From positions 372,001 to 436,000 of the forward strand of contig NZ_JANKBZ010000001.1 in assembly GCF_024623785.1 (NCBI RefSeq): a stretch of 64,000 bases of DNA, given 5' to 3'. The position numbers were made by a program, and so were the translations under genes. This document shows positions 1 through 12,084 of the stretch, piece after piece; position 1 is the first letter of the stretch, and every line of letters starts with the position of its first letter. This DNA is from Archangium lipolyticum (GTDB lineage Bacteria; Myxococcota; Myxococcia; Myxococcales; Myxococcaceae). The notes below the pieces were generated by a model. The model ran no database searches. It was not told where the DNA came from and worked only from the letters and a program-made list of their open reading frames with translations.

Positions 1-2
1 GC

Positions 3-506
3 GCCGGGCGCAAGGGCTCGGAGGACATGAGCTTCAGCGAGGTGGACGAGGACTTCCGCGCCTACCGCGTGCTGCGCCACCAGCACACGCCGGAGATCGC
101 CCAGACGCTCGCCCTCACGGCCGGCCGGAAGGTGCCCCTGACGTTCACCGCGCACCTGCTGCCGCTCAAGCGGGGCATCCTCGTGACCGCCTACGCGCGC
201 CTGCGCCCGGGAGCCACCGCCGCCGAGGCCCGCGCCGCGCTGGAGCAGGCCTATGCCTCCACTCCTTTCGTGACGGTGGAGTCCTCGCCGGACGCGGTGG
301 GCCTGAAGGCCGTGGTGGGCACCAACCGCTGCGTGGTGGGCCTGGCCGCGGACAACACGGGGTTCGACCCGGGCCGCGTGGTGGTGACGGCCGCCATCGA
401 CAACCTGGTGAAGGGGGCGGCCGGACAGGCCGTCCAGAACCTCAACCTCATGATGGGGTGGGACGAGACCCAAGGCCTCTCCACCCTGCGGGGTTTCAAT
501 CCGTGA
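3..506 (+). CDS. argC: N-acetyl-gamma-glutamyl-phosphate reductase, C-terminal part
   Basis: This is the last 167 codons of ArgC; the frame is open to the left edge of the window, so the gene starts outside. ArgC reduces N-acetylglutamyl phosphate to the semialdehyde with NADPH in arginine synthesis. The visible part holds the family's substrate-side segment (FTAHLLPLKRGIL, then TAYARLR) and the closing region ending NLMMGWDETQGL, typical of ArgC C-termini. The N-terminal NADPH fold and the catalytic Cys lie off the window. Its TGA overlaps the GTG of the next gene (GTGA at 503-506), so the two are translationally coupled. The identity is secure because the next four genes are also arginine genes. 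Confidence 0.93.
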   Translation, partial: AGRKGSEDMSFSEVDEDFRAYRVLRHQHTPEIAQTLALTAGRKVPLTFTAHLLPLKRGILVTAYARLRPGATAAEARAALEQAYASTPFVTVESSPDAVGLKAVVGTNRCVVGLAADNTGFDPGRVVVTAAIDNLVKGAAGQAVQNLNLMMGWDETQGLSTLRGFNP

Positions 507-2578
507 AGGTGCCGCTCGGCTTCTCCTTCTCCGGCACGCATGCCGGCCTCAAGCCCCAGCGCAAGGACGTGGCGCTCGTCTACAGCGACACGCCCTGCTC
601 CGCCGCGGGCTGCTTCACCGCCAACAAGGCCAGGGCCGCACCGGTCCAGGACGCCGAGCCCCGCCTGCCCGCCACGGGCATCCAGGCCGTACTCATCAAC
701 TCCGGTAACGCCAACGCCCTCACCGGCCCCTCGGGCCTGGAGGACGTGCGCACCCTGCTGGCGGAGACGGCCCGGGTCCTCTCCGTGCCCGCTTCCGCCG
801 TGCTGTCCGCCTCCACGGGGGTGATCGGCCACCCGCTGCCCGTGAACAAGGTGCTGGCGGTGCTCGGGCCGCTCAAGGGCGCCCTGCGCGCCGAGCCCGA
901 TGCGGCCGCCGAGGCCATCATGACCACCGACACGCGCCCCAAGCAGGCGTGGCGCGAGGTGCGCATTGGCGGGCGGGACGTGACGGTGTCCGCCATCTTC
1001 AAGGGCTCGGGGATGATGCACCCGTCGCTGGCGACGGTGATCGCCGTCATCACCACCGACTGCGCCATCCAGCCTGGAGCGCTCGCGGGTGCCCTGCGCG
1101 AGGCGGTGTCCTCCACCTTCAACAGCCTGACGGTGGATGGGGACATGAGCCCCAACGACACCGTGTACGCGCTGGCCAATGGCCGCGCCGGCAACCCGGC
1201 CATTACGGCTCCGGGGCCGGAGCTGGACGCCTTCACCGCCACGTTGTCGGACCTGTGCCTGGAGATGGCGCGGGAGATTGCCTCGGATGGCGAGGGCGCC
1301 ACCAAGCTGCTCGAGGTGAAGGTCTCGGGAGCGCCCACCGGGGCCATCGCGCAGGATCTGGCGAGGTCCGTGGCCGGCTCCACGCTGGTGAAGGCCGCGG
1401 TCTTCGGGGCGGATCCCAACTGGGGCCGCGTGCTGGCGACCGTGGGAGCGCGCGCCGGCACGCAGGGCTACGAGGTGGATCCCTACTCGGCCCGGGTCCG
1501 CATCCAGGGCATCACCGTCTACCAGGGCCAGCCCCAGCCGCACGATCCCGGGCAGCTCAAGGCGCGCATGCGCGAGCCCGAGGTGCACATCGAGGTGGAG
1601 CTCACCAGCGGCGAGGGCTCGTCGGTGGCCTGGGGGTGCGATCTCTCGTACGACTACGTGAAGATCAACGCGGACTACACCTCGCTCATCATCCCGAGAC
1701 CGGATGGAGGCGTGGGCAAGGACGATCGGCTGGCCAACTACAGCCCCGCGTTCAAGACGACGCTGCTGGTCGAGGCGCTCTCGTACATCTCGCGCTTCAA
1801 GGGCAGGCGCTGCGTCATCCGCTTTGGCGGCGCGGCCATGGTGAAGGAGAACCTCAAGCAGTCCTTCTGCCGGGACATCGAGCTGCTGCGCTCGGCGGGC
1901 CTGCAACCCATCATCGTGCACGGCGGCGGGCCGGAGCTCACCCGCACGCTGGACAAGCTCGGACTGCGGCAGGAGGGCGAGCTCATCACCGACGACTCGG
2001 GCCTCAAGGTGGTGGAGATGGTGATCTCCGGCTCGGTGAACTCGGAGCTGGTCACCCTGCTCAACAAGCTGGGAGACCGGGCGGTGGGCCTGTCCGGCAA
2101 GGACGGGGCGCTGCTGCGGGCGCGGCGGATTCCGGGTGACGACGGACGCGCCAAGGAGCACGTGGGCGAGGTGACGCGCGTCAACCACGAGTTCCTGGAG
2201 ATGCTCCTGGGGCAGGGCTACGTGCCGGTCATCTCCCCCATGGGGTTGGGCGAGGACGGGCAGACGTACGATCTGGGCTCGGACGCGGTGGCCTCGGAGC
2301 TGGCCAGTGCCCTCAAGGCGCACAAGCTCGTCTACCTGCACGATGCGCCGGGCATCCTCCGGGGCGAGGAGCTGTTCTCGGAGCTCACCTCGGCGCAGCT
2401 GGAGGCGCACCTGCTGGCCGGGGCGTTCTCCGGGAGCATGCAGACGCGCTCGAGGATGGCGCTGAAGGCGCTGAGCGCTGGCGTGGAGCGCGTGCACATC
2501 ATCGACGGGCGGGTGCCGCACAGCTTGATCGCCGAGCTCTTCACCGACAAGGGCGTGGGAACGCTCGTCACCCGTTGA
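503..2578 (+). CDS. argJB: fused glutamate N-acetyltransferase / acetylglutamate kinase
   Basis: One uninterrupted 691-aa frame joins ArgJ to an ArgB-like kinase. ArgJ recycles the acetyl group from acetylornithine to glutamate; ArgB phosphorylates acetylglutamate. The ArgJ half (about 1-400) keeps the self-cleavage site (SLATVIAV, nucleophile Thr178) and ends in the usual YVKINADY. After a short linker the kinase half (from about 425) has an N-terminal helix like that of arginine-inhibited kinases (VEALSYISRFKG), the HGGG loop and the conserved Asp of the ATP site. Two lysines essential in characterised kinases appear as Arg here (CVIRFGG, Arg440; SGSMQTR, Arg649). GTG 503 is chosen because it overlaps the argC stop and matches ArgJ N-termini; an ATG at 458 would overlap argC by 49 bp. 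Whether the kinase half is active is open. Confidence 0.9.
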   Translation: MKVPLGFSFSGTHAGLKPQRKDVALVYSDTPCSAAGCFTANKARAAPVQDAEPRLPATGIQAVLINSGNANALTGPSGLEDVRTLLAETARVLSVPASAVLSASTGVIGHPLPVNKVLAVLGPLKGALRAEPDAAAEAIMTTDTRPKQAWREVRIGGRDVTVSAIFKGSGMMHPSLATVIAVITTDCAIQPGALAGALREAVSSTFNSLTVDGDMSPNDTVYALANGRAGNPAITAPGPELDAFTATLSDLCLEMAREIASDGEGATKLLEVKVSGAPTGAIAQDLARSVAGSTLVKAAVFGADPNWGRVLATVGARAGTQGYEVDPYSARVRIQGITVYQGQPQPHDPGQLKARMREPEVHIEVELTSGEGSSVAWGCDLSYDYVKINADYTSLIIPRPDGGVGKDDRLANYSPAFKTTLLVEALSYISRFKGRRCVIRFGGAAMVKENLKQSFCRDIELLRSAGLQPIIVHGGGPELTRTLDKLGLRQEGELITDDSGLKVVEMVISGSVNSELVTLLNKLGDRAVGLSGKDGALLRARRIPGDDGRAKEHVGEVTRVNHEFLEMLLGQGYVPVISPMGLGEDGQTYDLGSDAVASELASALKAHKLVYLHDAPGILRGEELFSELTSAQLEAHLLAGAFSGSMQTRSRMALKALSAGVERVHIIDGRVPHSLIAELFTDKGVGTLVTR

Positions 2579-2602
2579 GCAGATGGCGAGAGGGCCTCGA
2601 AC

Positions 2603-3088
2603 GTGAGTCCGACCCGGAACAATGGAGACAAGGCAGCGCGCCAGGACGCCATCCGCCGCGTCATCCGCACGCACGCGGTGGCGACGCAGGAGGAGCTGGG
2701 GCAGTTGCTGGCGCGCGAGGGCTTCGACGTCACACAGGCCACGCTGTCGAGGGACCTGGCGCAACTGGGGGCCATGAGGGTGTCGAGGCCCGAGGGCGGC
2801 ACGGTCTACGGACTGGGCGAGGCGCCTCCCCCATCGGGCGAGGCGCGGCTGCTGGAGCTGGGGGAGATGATCCTCACGGTGGAAGACAACGAGATGTTGG
2901 TGGTGGTGCGTACGCGACCGGGCTCGGCGCCCCCGGTGGCGGCGGCCATCGATCATGCCCGGCTGGCCGAGAGCCTGGGGACGATCGCCGGAGATGACAC
3001 CATCTTCGTCGCCCCGGCCCGTGGGAAGTCGGCCCGTACGCTGTCCAGGAAGTTGAAGGCGCTCTTCGGAAAGGAAGAAACCCCGTGA
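2603..3088 (+). CDS. argR: arginine repressor ArgR
   Basis: A 161-aa ArgR/AhrC-type regulator. The N-terminal half is a winged helix with the diagnostic helix containing ATLSRDLAQLG (residues about 49-59). The C-terminal half is the oligomerisation and arginine-binding domain, with the hallmark GTIAGDDTIF near residues 132-141. In the family, arginine binding lets a hexamer repress biosynthetic genes. It starts at GTG 2603, 24 bp after argJB, and its stop overlaps the argH start (GTGA at 3085-3088). Having the repressor inside the biosynthetic operon implies that it regulates its own synthesis, which is inferred. Length is normal for the family. Confidence 0.93.
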   Translation: MSPTRNNGDKAARQDAIRRVIRTHAVATQEELGQLLAREGFDVTQATLSRDLAQLGAMRVSRPEGGTVYGLGEAPPPSGEARLLELGEMILTVEDNEMLVVVRTRPGSAPPVAAAIDHARLAESLGTIAGDDTIFVAPARGKSARTLSRKLKALFGKEETP

Positions 3089-4530
3089 CGATTGCCAAGA
3101 CGGCCGCCTCCGGCGGATCCGGCCTCCACCCGGAGGTGCTGGCATTCACCAGCTCGCTGTCGCTCGACAAGGCCCTCCTGCAGGAGGATCTGGTGGGAAG
3201 CCTCGCGCACCTCACCATGCTGTCGCGCACGCGCATCATCCCCTCGGAGGACGCGAAGGCCATCCGCGAGCAGCTGGTGACCATCTGGAAGGCCGCGCAG
3301 GCCGGCACGCTCGTCCTCGCGGACGAGGAGGACGTGCACATGGCCGTGGAGGCGGAGATCACCCGCGTCCTCGGGGAGCGAGCGGGCCTGCTGCACACGG
3401 CGCGCTCGCGCAACGACCAGGTGGCGTTGGACCTGCGCCTGCACGTGCGGGAGAAGGTGGCCGAGGCGCTCGGGGTGGTGGCGAAGCTGCTGGAGAGCCT
3501 GGCGGCGCGGGCGGAGGCGGAGCGCGGGACGATTCTTCCCTCGTACACGCACCGGCAGAGGGCGCAGCCGATCTCGCTGGCGTACCTGCTGTGCGGGTAC
3601 GGGGCGATGTTCGCGCGGGATGTGGACGGGCTGGGCTTCGTGCTGGAGCAGGTGTCCTCGCTGCCGCTGGGCGTGGGGGCGATTGGAGGCACGTCACTGC
3701 CCATCGACCGCGAGGTGACGCGCGAGCTGCTGCGCTTCCCGCGGATGACGATGAACGGGCTGGACACGGTGGGGGATCGCGACTTCGCGATGGACTTCGC
3801 GTACGCGGCGATGCGCTCGCTGCTGCACGCGAGCCGGGTGGCGACGGACTTCTACGACTTCGCCTCGCCGGAGTTCGGCTTCGTGAAGCTGGACGGGGAG
3901 ATCGCCTGTGGCTCGAGCATGATGCCGCAGAAGCGCAACCCGGACGTGTTCGAGCTGATCCGGGGCAAGTCGGGACGCGCGGTGGGCAACCTGAACAACC
4001 TGGCGGTGCTGGTGAAGGGGTTGCCGGGCGGGTACAGCCGGGACCTGCAGGAGGACCGTCAGGTGCTGTTGGAGACGGGGCCGCTGCTGACGAGCGTGCT
4101 GTCGATGCTGAACCTGGCGTTGGGGAAGGTGTACTTCGACAAGGAGAGGTGCCTGGCGGCGGTGGAGTCGGACTACACGCAGGCAACGGACGTGGCGGAG
4201 GCTCTGGCGATGAAGGGGATTCCCTTCCGGACGGCGTACAAGGCGACGGGGGCGCTGGTGAGGGCGTGCCAGGAGAAGGGGCTGCCGCTGGCGAAGGTGA
4301 CGCTGGAGCTGGCACAGTCGGTGGATCCGCGTTTCGACGCGGAGGTGTTGAAGAGCGCGGATCCGCGGCGGGCGGTGGAGCGCAAGGCCAACGCTGGGGG
4401 AACGGGACCGGCGTCGGTGGAGAAGCAGATAGTCGAGTTGAAGTCCCACGCGGCACGGGCGAGGACGATGGCGGATGCCATTCCCCGGCTCGGGTCCCTC
4501 TTCGAGTCCTTGCAGGAGGCAGCACTGTGA
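3085..4530 (+). CDS. argH: argininosuccinate lyase
   Basis: A 481-aa member of the fumarase/aspartase superfamily that splits argininosuccinate into arginine and fumarate, the last step of the pathway. The signature loop GSSMMPQKRNPD, which carries the catalytic Ser, is present near residues 276-287. An upstream TARSRNDQV segment (residues about 99-107) matches the substrate-binding region. The usual N-terminal WGGRF motif is replaced by HPEVLAFTSSLS, so the N-terminus is slightly divergent. The start is the GTG overlapping the argR stop, and the gene's own TGA overlaps the next GTG (4527-4530), so argR, argH and argF are coupled in series. Confidence 0.96.
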   Translation: MTIAKTAASGGSGLHPEVLAFTSSLSLDKALLQEDLVGSLAHLTMLSRTRIIPSEDAKAIREQLVTIWKAAQAGTLVLADEEDVHMAVEAEITRVLGERAGLLHTARSRNDQVALDLRLHVREKVAEALGVVAKLLESLAARAEAERGTILPSYTHRQRAQPISLAYLLCGYGAMFARDVDGLGFVLEQVSSLPLGVGAIGGTSLPIDREVTRELLRFPRMTMNGLDTVGDRDFAMDFAYAAMRSLLHASRVATDFYDFASPEFGFVKLDGEIACGSSMMPQKRNPDVFELIRGKSGRAVGNLNNLAVLVKGLPGGYSRDLQEDRQVLLETGPLLTSVLSMLNLALGKVYFDKERCLAAVESDYTQATDVAEALAMKGIPFRTAYKATGALVRACQEKGLPLAKVTLELAQSVDPRFDAEVLKSADPRRAVERKANAGGTGPASVEKQIVELKSHAARARTMADAIPRLGSLFESLQEAAL

Positions 4531-5432
4531 AGCGCGATTTCCTCACCCTGGCAGACCGTACCGAGGCCGAGTACCGAGCCCTCTTCGAGCGGGCGCACGC
4601 GCTGAAGGCGAGCCGCAAGCGCAAGGAAGTGGTGACGACGCTGGCGGGGCGGCACCTGGTGCTGGTGTTCGAGAAGGCGTCGACGCGGACGCACCTGTCG
4701 TTCGAGGCGGCGATGTACCAGCTGGGCGGCACGGTGACGACGATCACCGCGGGCACGAGCCAGATTGGCCGAGGCGAGACGATCGAGGACACGGCGCGAG
4801 TGATCTCGAGCTACGCGGACTGCATCATGTTCCGCACGTTCGGGGATGATCGGCTGAACGCGCTGGCGAAGGCCTCGAGCGTGCCGGTGATCAACGGCCT
4901 GTCGGAGGGAGGACACCCGGTGCAGGTGCTGACGGACCTGTTCACGGTGGAGGAGCGGCTGGGGAGCGTGAAGGGGAAGACGGTGGCGTTCGTGGGCGAC
5001 TGCGCGAGCAACATGGGCCGGTCGTTCGTGGAGGCGACGCGCTACTTCGGGTTCGACCTGCGGCTGGGGTGCCCCGAGGGTTACCGCCCGTCGGCGTCCC
5101 TGCTGGCCGAGGCGGGAGCGCGAGTGCACGTGACGGCGGACGCGACCGAGGCGGTGAAGGGAGCGGACGTGGTGGTGACGGACGTGTGGACGAGCATGGG
5201 CCAGGAGGCGGAGTCGGCGAAGCGCAAGAAGGACCTGCACGAGTACCAGGTCAACGAGGCGCTGATGGCGAAGGCGAAGCCCGGAGCGATCGTGCTGCAC
5301 TGCCTGCCGGCGCACCGAGGGGAAGAGATCACCGACGGAGTGATCGACGGAGGGCAATCAGCGGTGTGGGACGAAGCGGAGAACCGGATGCACGTCCAGA
5401 AGGCGCTACTGGAGCAGCTCATCCTGGGTTGA
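4527..5432 (+). CDS. argF: ornithine carbamoyltransferase
   Basis: A 301-aa carbamoyltransferase forming citrulline from ornithine and carbamoyl phosphate. The carbamoyl-phosphate loop STRTHLSFE (around residue 52), the HPVQVLTDLFT motif (around 130) and the ornithine-side HCLPAHRGEEI (around 258) are all intact. The GTG start at 4527 overlaps the argH stop and gives MKRDFLTLAD, a normal N-terminus. It closes the arginine operon; a palindromic repeat follows 18 bp after its stop and may serve as the transcript end. argG and argD are not in this window. carB, which supplies carbamoyl phosphate, lies 2.5 kb away on the other strand. Confidence 0.96.
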   Translation: MKRDFLTLADRTEAEYRALFERAHALKASRKRKEVVTTLAGRHLVLVFEKASTRTHLSFEAAMYQLGGTVTTITAGTSQIGRGETIEDTARVISSYADCIMFRTFGDDRLNALAKASSVPVINGLSEGGHPVQVLTDLFTVEERLGSVKGKTVAFVGDCASNMGRSFVEATRYFGFDLRLGCPEGYRPSASLLAEAGARVHVTADATEAVKGADVVVTDVWTSMGQEAESAKRKKDLHEYQVNEALMAKAKPGAIVLHCLPAHRGEEITDGVIDGGQSAVWDEAENRMHVQKALLEQLILG

Positions 5433-5434
5433 TC

Positions 5435-5484
5435 ACCCTCCCCCACTCACCCCTCTCCCTCTGGGAGAGGGACGGGGTGAGGGT
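5435..5484. repeat. intergenic palindromic repeat, copy A
   Basis: A 9-bp perfect stem (CCCTCTCCC at 5451-5459, GGGAGAGGG at 5463-5471) with a 3-nt loop, followed on the right by GGGGTGAGGGT and mirrored loosely on the left. It lies between the convergent argF and dacB genes. The same element occurs near 7.86, 12.06, 45.40 and 45.46 kb. Confidence 0.8.
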
Positions 5485-5545
5485 ATAAGGAGTCCCGGGT
5501 TGCCCACTGGAACCCGGGCCATCTCCGCGAGCCACGCCGGGAGAC

Positions 5546-7054
5546 TCACCGCACGGGCAGGGACACCATGGCCTGGGCGAAGTGTTCGAACACCTGGCTC
5601 GCGGTGAGTGCGGGCTGTTCGTCGATATTGCCCAGCATGAGGGCGAAGACGACGCGCGGGTGCTCGGGATCACCGGGCCGCTCGGCGACGCCCACGTAGG
5701 CCTTCTGTCCCGAGAGCGTCCCGGTCTTGGCGCGGATGCGCCCCCGGATGCCATCGGTCACGGCGCTGCCCGCGAGCGTGCCATCCACGCCGGCGACGGG
5801 CAGACTCTCCAGGAGCGCGTGGGCATACGGCTCCTTGAGGGAGGTGTAGATGACCTCCACCAGGCCTCGAGCGGTGGCCACGTTGTAGCGAGACAGCCCA
5901 CTCCCATCCGCCGGCCGCAGGAGCCGAGGGGAGATACCCCGGCGCACCAACTCCTGAGCCATGGCGTCGCGAAGCGCGGGGTAGCTCTCGGTGCCCATGC
6001 GCTCGCGGGTGAACAGCAGGCCGAGCCGCTCGGCGTAGATGTTGAGCGACTCCTTGTTGGTCACCTTCACCAGCTCGGCGAGCGAGGGGCTGACGAAGTC
6101 GAGGAGCGGCTCGCTCGAAGTAGCCGAGGGCACGGCGGCCACGCCGGGAGGAACGGGTGCGCGCCAGATGCCGCGGACGGCCAGCGCCTCCTCCAGGCAC
6201 GAGGTGAACAGCGCCTGGGGCTCGTCGATGGCGACGCGCATGGAGGCCTTGCGCGGGCACTGCTGCGCGGTCGAGCGCCACACGCAGCGCATGCGCCCGG
6301 AGCCCCGCTCGCGCACGCAGCCGAGCCCGGCGCGCTGGGCATTCGGGTCGAGGTACACGACGGTGGGGGGCGCGTTGAAGGCCGGGGAGTAGCGGACGGT
6401 GATGGGCCGCCGGGGCTGCGAGGAGCAGTCCTGACCCTCGGGGCGCTCCAGGGACAGGTCCACCACGTTCTCGCGGAAGACGAAGGGCGTGGGGGCGGCG
6501 CTGTAGGCATAGGCCGCGTCGTCCCAGGCCCAGCCGGGGCCGAAGAGACCATAGGGGCCCTCATCGGCGTTGCTCACCCGCACCGCGCCGAGCCACTGCC
6601 GGATGCCGCGCGCATGGATGGCCTCGGCGAGCTGCTCGCAGGCCATGGTGGTCTCGGGGAAGCGCCACGAGCCCAGGGACGGGTCTCCGGACGCCTCGAC
6701 CACGAGGTCTCCCAGGTAGAGGTTGCCCAGTTGCGTGCCCTCGAGGCGCACGGGGGTGTGGAAGCGGAAGTCCGGGCCGAACGCGGAGAGCGCCGCGGAG
6801 GTGGACACCACCTTCATCGTCGACGCGGGCAGCAGGCGCACGTGCTCGTGGCGCGCGTAGAGGGGCGCGCCCGTCACCGCGTCCACCATGAACACACTGG
6901 CCAGGGTGCCCTCGCTCTCGACGGACTCGAAGAGCGCGTTGGCCACCGAGACGAGGGTGGGCGGCGGGGGCGAGGACGGACGCGTCCCGCGGGGAAGACA
7001 GGCCGACAGCGCGAGGACGGCGGACAGGAGCGTCGTGAGGGGGAGACGGCGCAT
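5546..7054 (-). CDS. dacB: D-alanyl-D-alanine carboxypeptidase/endopeptidase, PBP4 type, lipoprotein
   Basis: A 502-aa serine peptidase of family S13 that trims or cleaves peptidoglycan stem peptides in the periplasm. The start at 7054 gives MRRLPLTTLL and a lipobox (LSAC), so it is probably anchored as a lipoprotein. The frame is open further upstream to 7312, but that extension runs through the next gene's promoter and lacks signal character. The three penicillin-binding motifs are visible: SxxK in PASTMKV, SxN in KESLNIY and KTG in RAKTGTLSG. Pro-rich residues follow the lipid anchor. It is divergent from the gene at 7161 and convergent with argF. Confidence 0.9.
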   Translation of the reverse strand: MRRLPLTTLLSAVLALSACLPRGTRPSSPPPPTLVSVANALFESVESEGTLASVFMVDAVTGAPLYARHEHVRLLPASTMKVVSTSAALSAFGPDFRFHTPVRLEGTQLGNLYLGDLVVEASGDPSLGSWRFPETTMACEQLAEAIHARGIRQWLGAVRVSNADEGPYGLFGPGWAWDDAAYAYSAAPTPFVFRENVVDLSLERPEGQDCSSQPRRPITVRYSPAFNAPPTVVYLDPNAQRAGLGCVRERGSGRMRCVWRSTAQQCPRKASMRVAIDEPQALFTSCLEEALAVRGIWRAPVPPGVAAVPSATSSEPLLDFVSPSLAELVKVTNKESLNIYAERLGLLFTRERMGTESYPALRDAMAQELVRRGISPRLLRPADGSGLSRYNVATARGLVEVIYTSLKEPYAHALLESLPVAGVDGTLAGSAVTDGIRGRIRAKTGTLSGQKAYVGVAERPGDPEHPRVVFALMLGNIDEQPALTASQVFEHFAQAMVSLPVR

Positions 7055-7160
7055 GGCCGCAAGGTACCACCGCCCTCTCGCAAGAGGGTCGACGCCGGGA
7101 GCCCTCACGGCTAGCTTCCCGCGCGAGTGTCCACTCAGGGGGCAAGAGAGCAGAGGGAGC

Positions 7161-7829
7161 ATGAGGGACTTCTCCGAATACCGTGGGTACGAGGTGTACG
7201 GCCTGAGCGTGGTGGGGTTCGTGAAGGGGTTCGCCGCCTTCAGGAGCATCGCGACGACGTTCCTGATGCGGGAGAACATCGGGACGCTGGACCGGGAAGG
7301 CACCATCGTCATCGAGCCCCACGGCTGGTATCCGCTGGACGGCTATCTGCGCGCCTTCAACGCCATCGCGCGGGAGACGGGCGAGTCCGTGGTGCGGCAG
7401 CTCGGCGTGGGAGTGATGCAGAACGTCCACTGGCCCAAGGAGGCCGACTCCCTGGAGGGCATGGTCCGGCTCATCAACGTCGGCTACCACATGCACCACC
7501 GCCGCGATGGCGTGCCGCTCCATGATCCGGTCAAGGGCCTCACGCCCTCGCTCATCGGCAGCTACGAGGGGCGCAAGGTCTCCGACTCGGTCTTCGTCAT
7601 CGAGTGCGCCAACCCCTACCCTTGTCTCTTCGACCAGGGCCTCGTGCAGGGAGGGCTGCGCCGCCTCGGGGTGAAGCCGGGCTCCGTCACCGTCACCCAC
7701 GAGGCGTCCCGTCCCTGCCGCGCGAAGGACGGGGAGAGCTGCACGCTGCGGCTTCAGCTCGGGCCCGGCGCCGAGTGGGGCATCCGGTCCAGGGTTTCGA
7801 CCAGGCCCGGGCCCGGCATCCGGTTCTGA
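7161..7829 (+). CDS. V4R-like ligand-binding-domain protein (unknown function)
   Basis: A 222-aa soluble protein starting at ATG 7161 behind a good ribosome site (GAGGGAGC). I do not recognise a named family with certainty. The C-terminal half has a Cys pattern (IECANPYPC, then SRPC, then ESC) and a HEASxPCR stretch. That resembles V4R/H-NOX-like sensor folds, where clustered Cys bind a ligand or metal. There is no signal peptide or membrane segment. It stands alone between divergent dacB and convergent carB. The last 15 residues (Arg/Pro/Gly-rich) look like a run-on tail. Confidence 0.6.
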   Translation: MRDFSEYRGYEVYGLSVVGFVKGFAAFRSIATTFLMRENIGTLDREGTIVIEPHGWYPLDGYLRAFNAIARETGESVVRQLGVGVMQNVHWPKEADSLEGMVRLINVGYHMHHRRDGVPLHDPVKGLTPSLIGSYEGRKVSDSVFVIECANPYPCLFDQGLVQGGLRRLGVKPGSVTVTHEASRPCRAKDGESCTLRLQLGPGAEWGIRSRVSTRPGPGIRF

Positions 7830-7842
7830 GTTCGGGGCCCGG

Positions 7843-7883
7843 ATACCCTCACCCCGCCCCTCTCCCGGAGGGAGAGGGAGGGG
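7843..7883. repeat. intergenic palindromic repeat, copy B
   Basis: Stem arms CCCTCTCCC (7858-7866) and GGGAGAGGG (7870-7878) with a 3-nt loop, preceded by ACCCTCACCCC, the inverted orientation relative to copy A. It lies between the convergent 7161-7829 gene and carB. Confidence 0.8.
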
Positions 7884-7904
7884 ATTGGGCTGGGAGCCAC
7901 GGAA

Positions 7905-11135
<3,231 letters not shown>

Positions 11136-11289
11136 CGCGGGGGGCCCATACCAACCTTCGCCCCCGCTTGCACGAATCGTGTGAACGGGGTAGCCCCCGG
11201 GGTGGGAAACCGAGCCCGCCCGGTGGCTGGGAGGACGGTTCCGGGCGCCGGGCCGTCTGCTAGTCTGCGCCTCGTCTCTCGGAGGTCTC

Positions 11290-12015
11290 ATGCGCCGCTG
11301 GTCCCTGGTCCTGCTCCTCTCCACCGCGTCTCCGGCTCTTGGCCAGGAGGCCCAGGAAACCCCGACGGCCCCGGCAGCTCCGGCGGCTCCAGAGCCTTCG
11401 GCCCCCCAGGAGACCGAGCCGGCCGCCGCCGCTCCCACTGAATCGGCCCCTGCCCCGGCCGCCGAGAAGCCGGTCCGCCGCCGCCGTGCGAAGCAGGAAG
11501 CCCCCCCAGCGGAGGCACCCGCCCCTACGGCCGGGGCTCCGGCGGCCCAGGCTCCAGCGCCGGTGGCCCAACCGCCCCCTCCTGCCGCTCCCCCTGCCCC
11601 CGTGGCGGCCCCCTCCCAGGCGCCCAAGCCGGGCAGCACCGAGGAGGAGGTACGTGACGAGGCCCGCTATCTGCTCAGCTCCCTGCTCACGGGGGACGTT
11701 CGCGGTGCCGTGCCGATGCTGGCCTTCCCCTTCCAGCTCGAGGAGCGGAAGTTCGAGACGCCCGAGTCGCTCGTGGTGACGTGGGTCAAGCAACTCCGGA
11801 ACAAGCGGACGGACCTCATCACGCTCTACGACGTCGAGGTCCTGCCCTACGCGGAGTTGGAGAGGAAATACGGCAAGCCCCCCGCGCGGCTGGGAGCCAT
11901 CGTGCCGCGCGGCGGCGAGGTGTACGCGGCGGTGGCCAACCTCTCGGGGCGCGCGGCGGTCGTCCTGTACCGGCAGACCGAGGACGGGTGGAAGGCGTTC
12001 GCCTACACGGATTGA
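11290..12015 (+). CDS. secreted Pro/Ala-rich protein with small C-terminal domain
   Basis: A 241-aa protein with a clear Sec signal peptide ([18 protein letters not shown]) and a strong ribosome site (GGAGG, 4 nt before the ATG). Residues 20-115 are a low-complexity Pro/Ala linker with one basic patch (PVRRRRAKQ). The last 120 residues form a compact domain ([18 protein letters not shown] to GWKAFAYTD) that looks like a small alpha+beta SnoaL/lumazine-type fold, but I cannot assign it. The layout suggests an envelope protein with a tether spanning the periplasm. It is divergent from carB. Confidence 0.72.
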   Translation: MRRWSLVLLLSTASPALGQEAQETPTAPAAPAAPEPSAPQETEPAAAAPTESAPAPAAEKPVRRRRAKQEAPPAEAPAPTAGAPAAQAPAPVAQPPPPAAPPAPVAAPSQAPKPGSTEEEVRDEARYLLSSLLTGDVRGAVPMLAFPFQLEERKFETPESLVVTWVKQLRNKRTDLITLYDVEVLPYAELERKYGKPPARLGAIVPRGGEVYAAVANLSGRAAVVLYRQTEDGWKAFAYTD

Positions 12016-12045
12016 AGCACGAGGGACGGGGTCCTCCCTCGGGAA

Positions 12046-12083
12046 GACCCTCACCCCCTGCCCTCTCCCAGAGGGAGAGGGAG
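12046..12083. repeat. intergenic palindromic repeat, copy C
   Basis: Arms CCCTCTCCC (12061-12069) and GGGAGAGGG (12073-12081), 3-nt loop, preceded by ACCCTCACCCC. It lies between the convergent 11290 gene and the aspartate aminotransferase gene; its right end touches the aminotransferase stop. Confidence 0.8.
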
Positions 12084-12084
12084 C

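Noticed and set aside
251-3145. 964-codon minus-strand open frame across the arginine genes
   Set aside because: It is the antisense shadow of argJB/argR, with low-complexity Arg/His/Gly translation and no family motifs, as expected in high-GC DNA.
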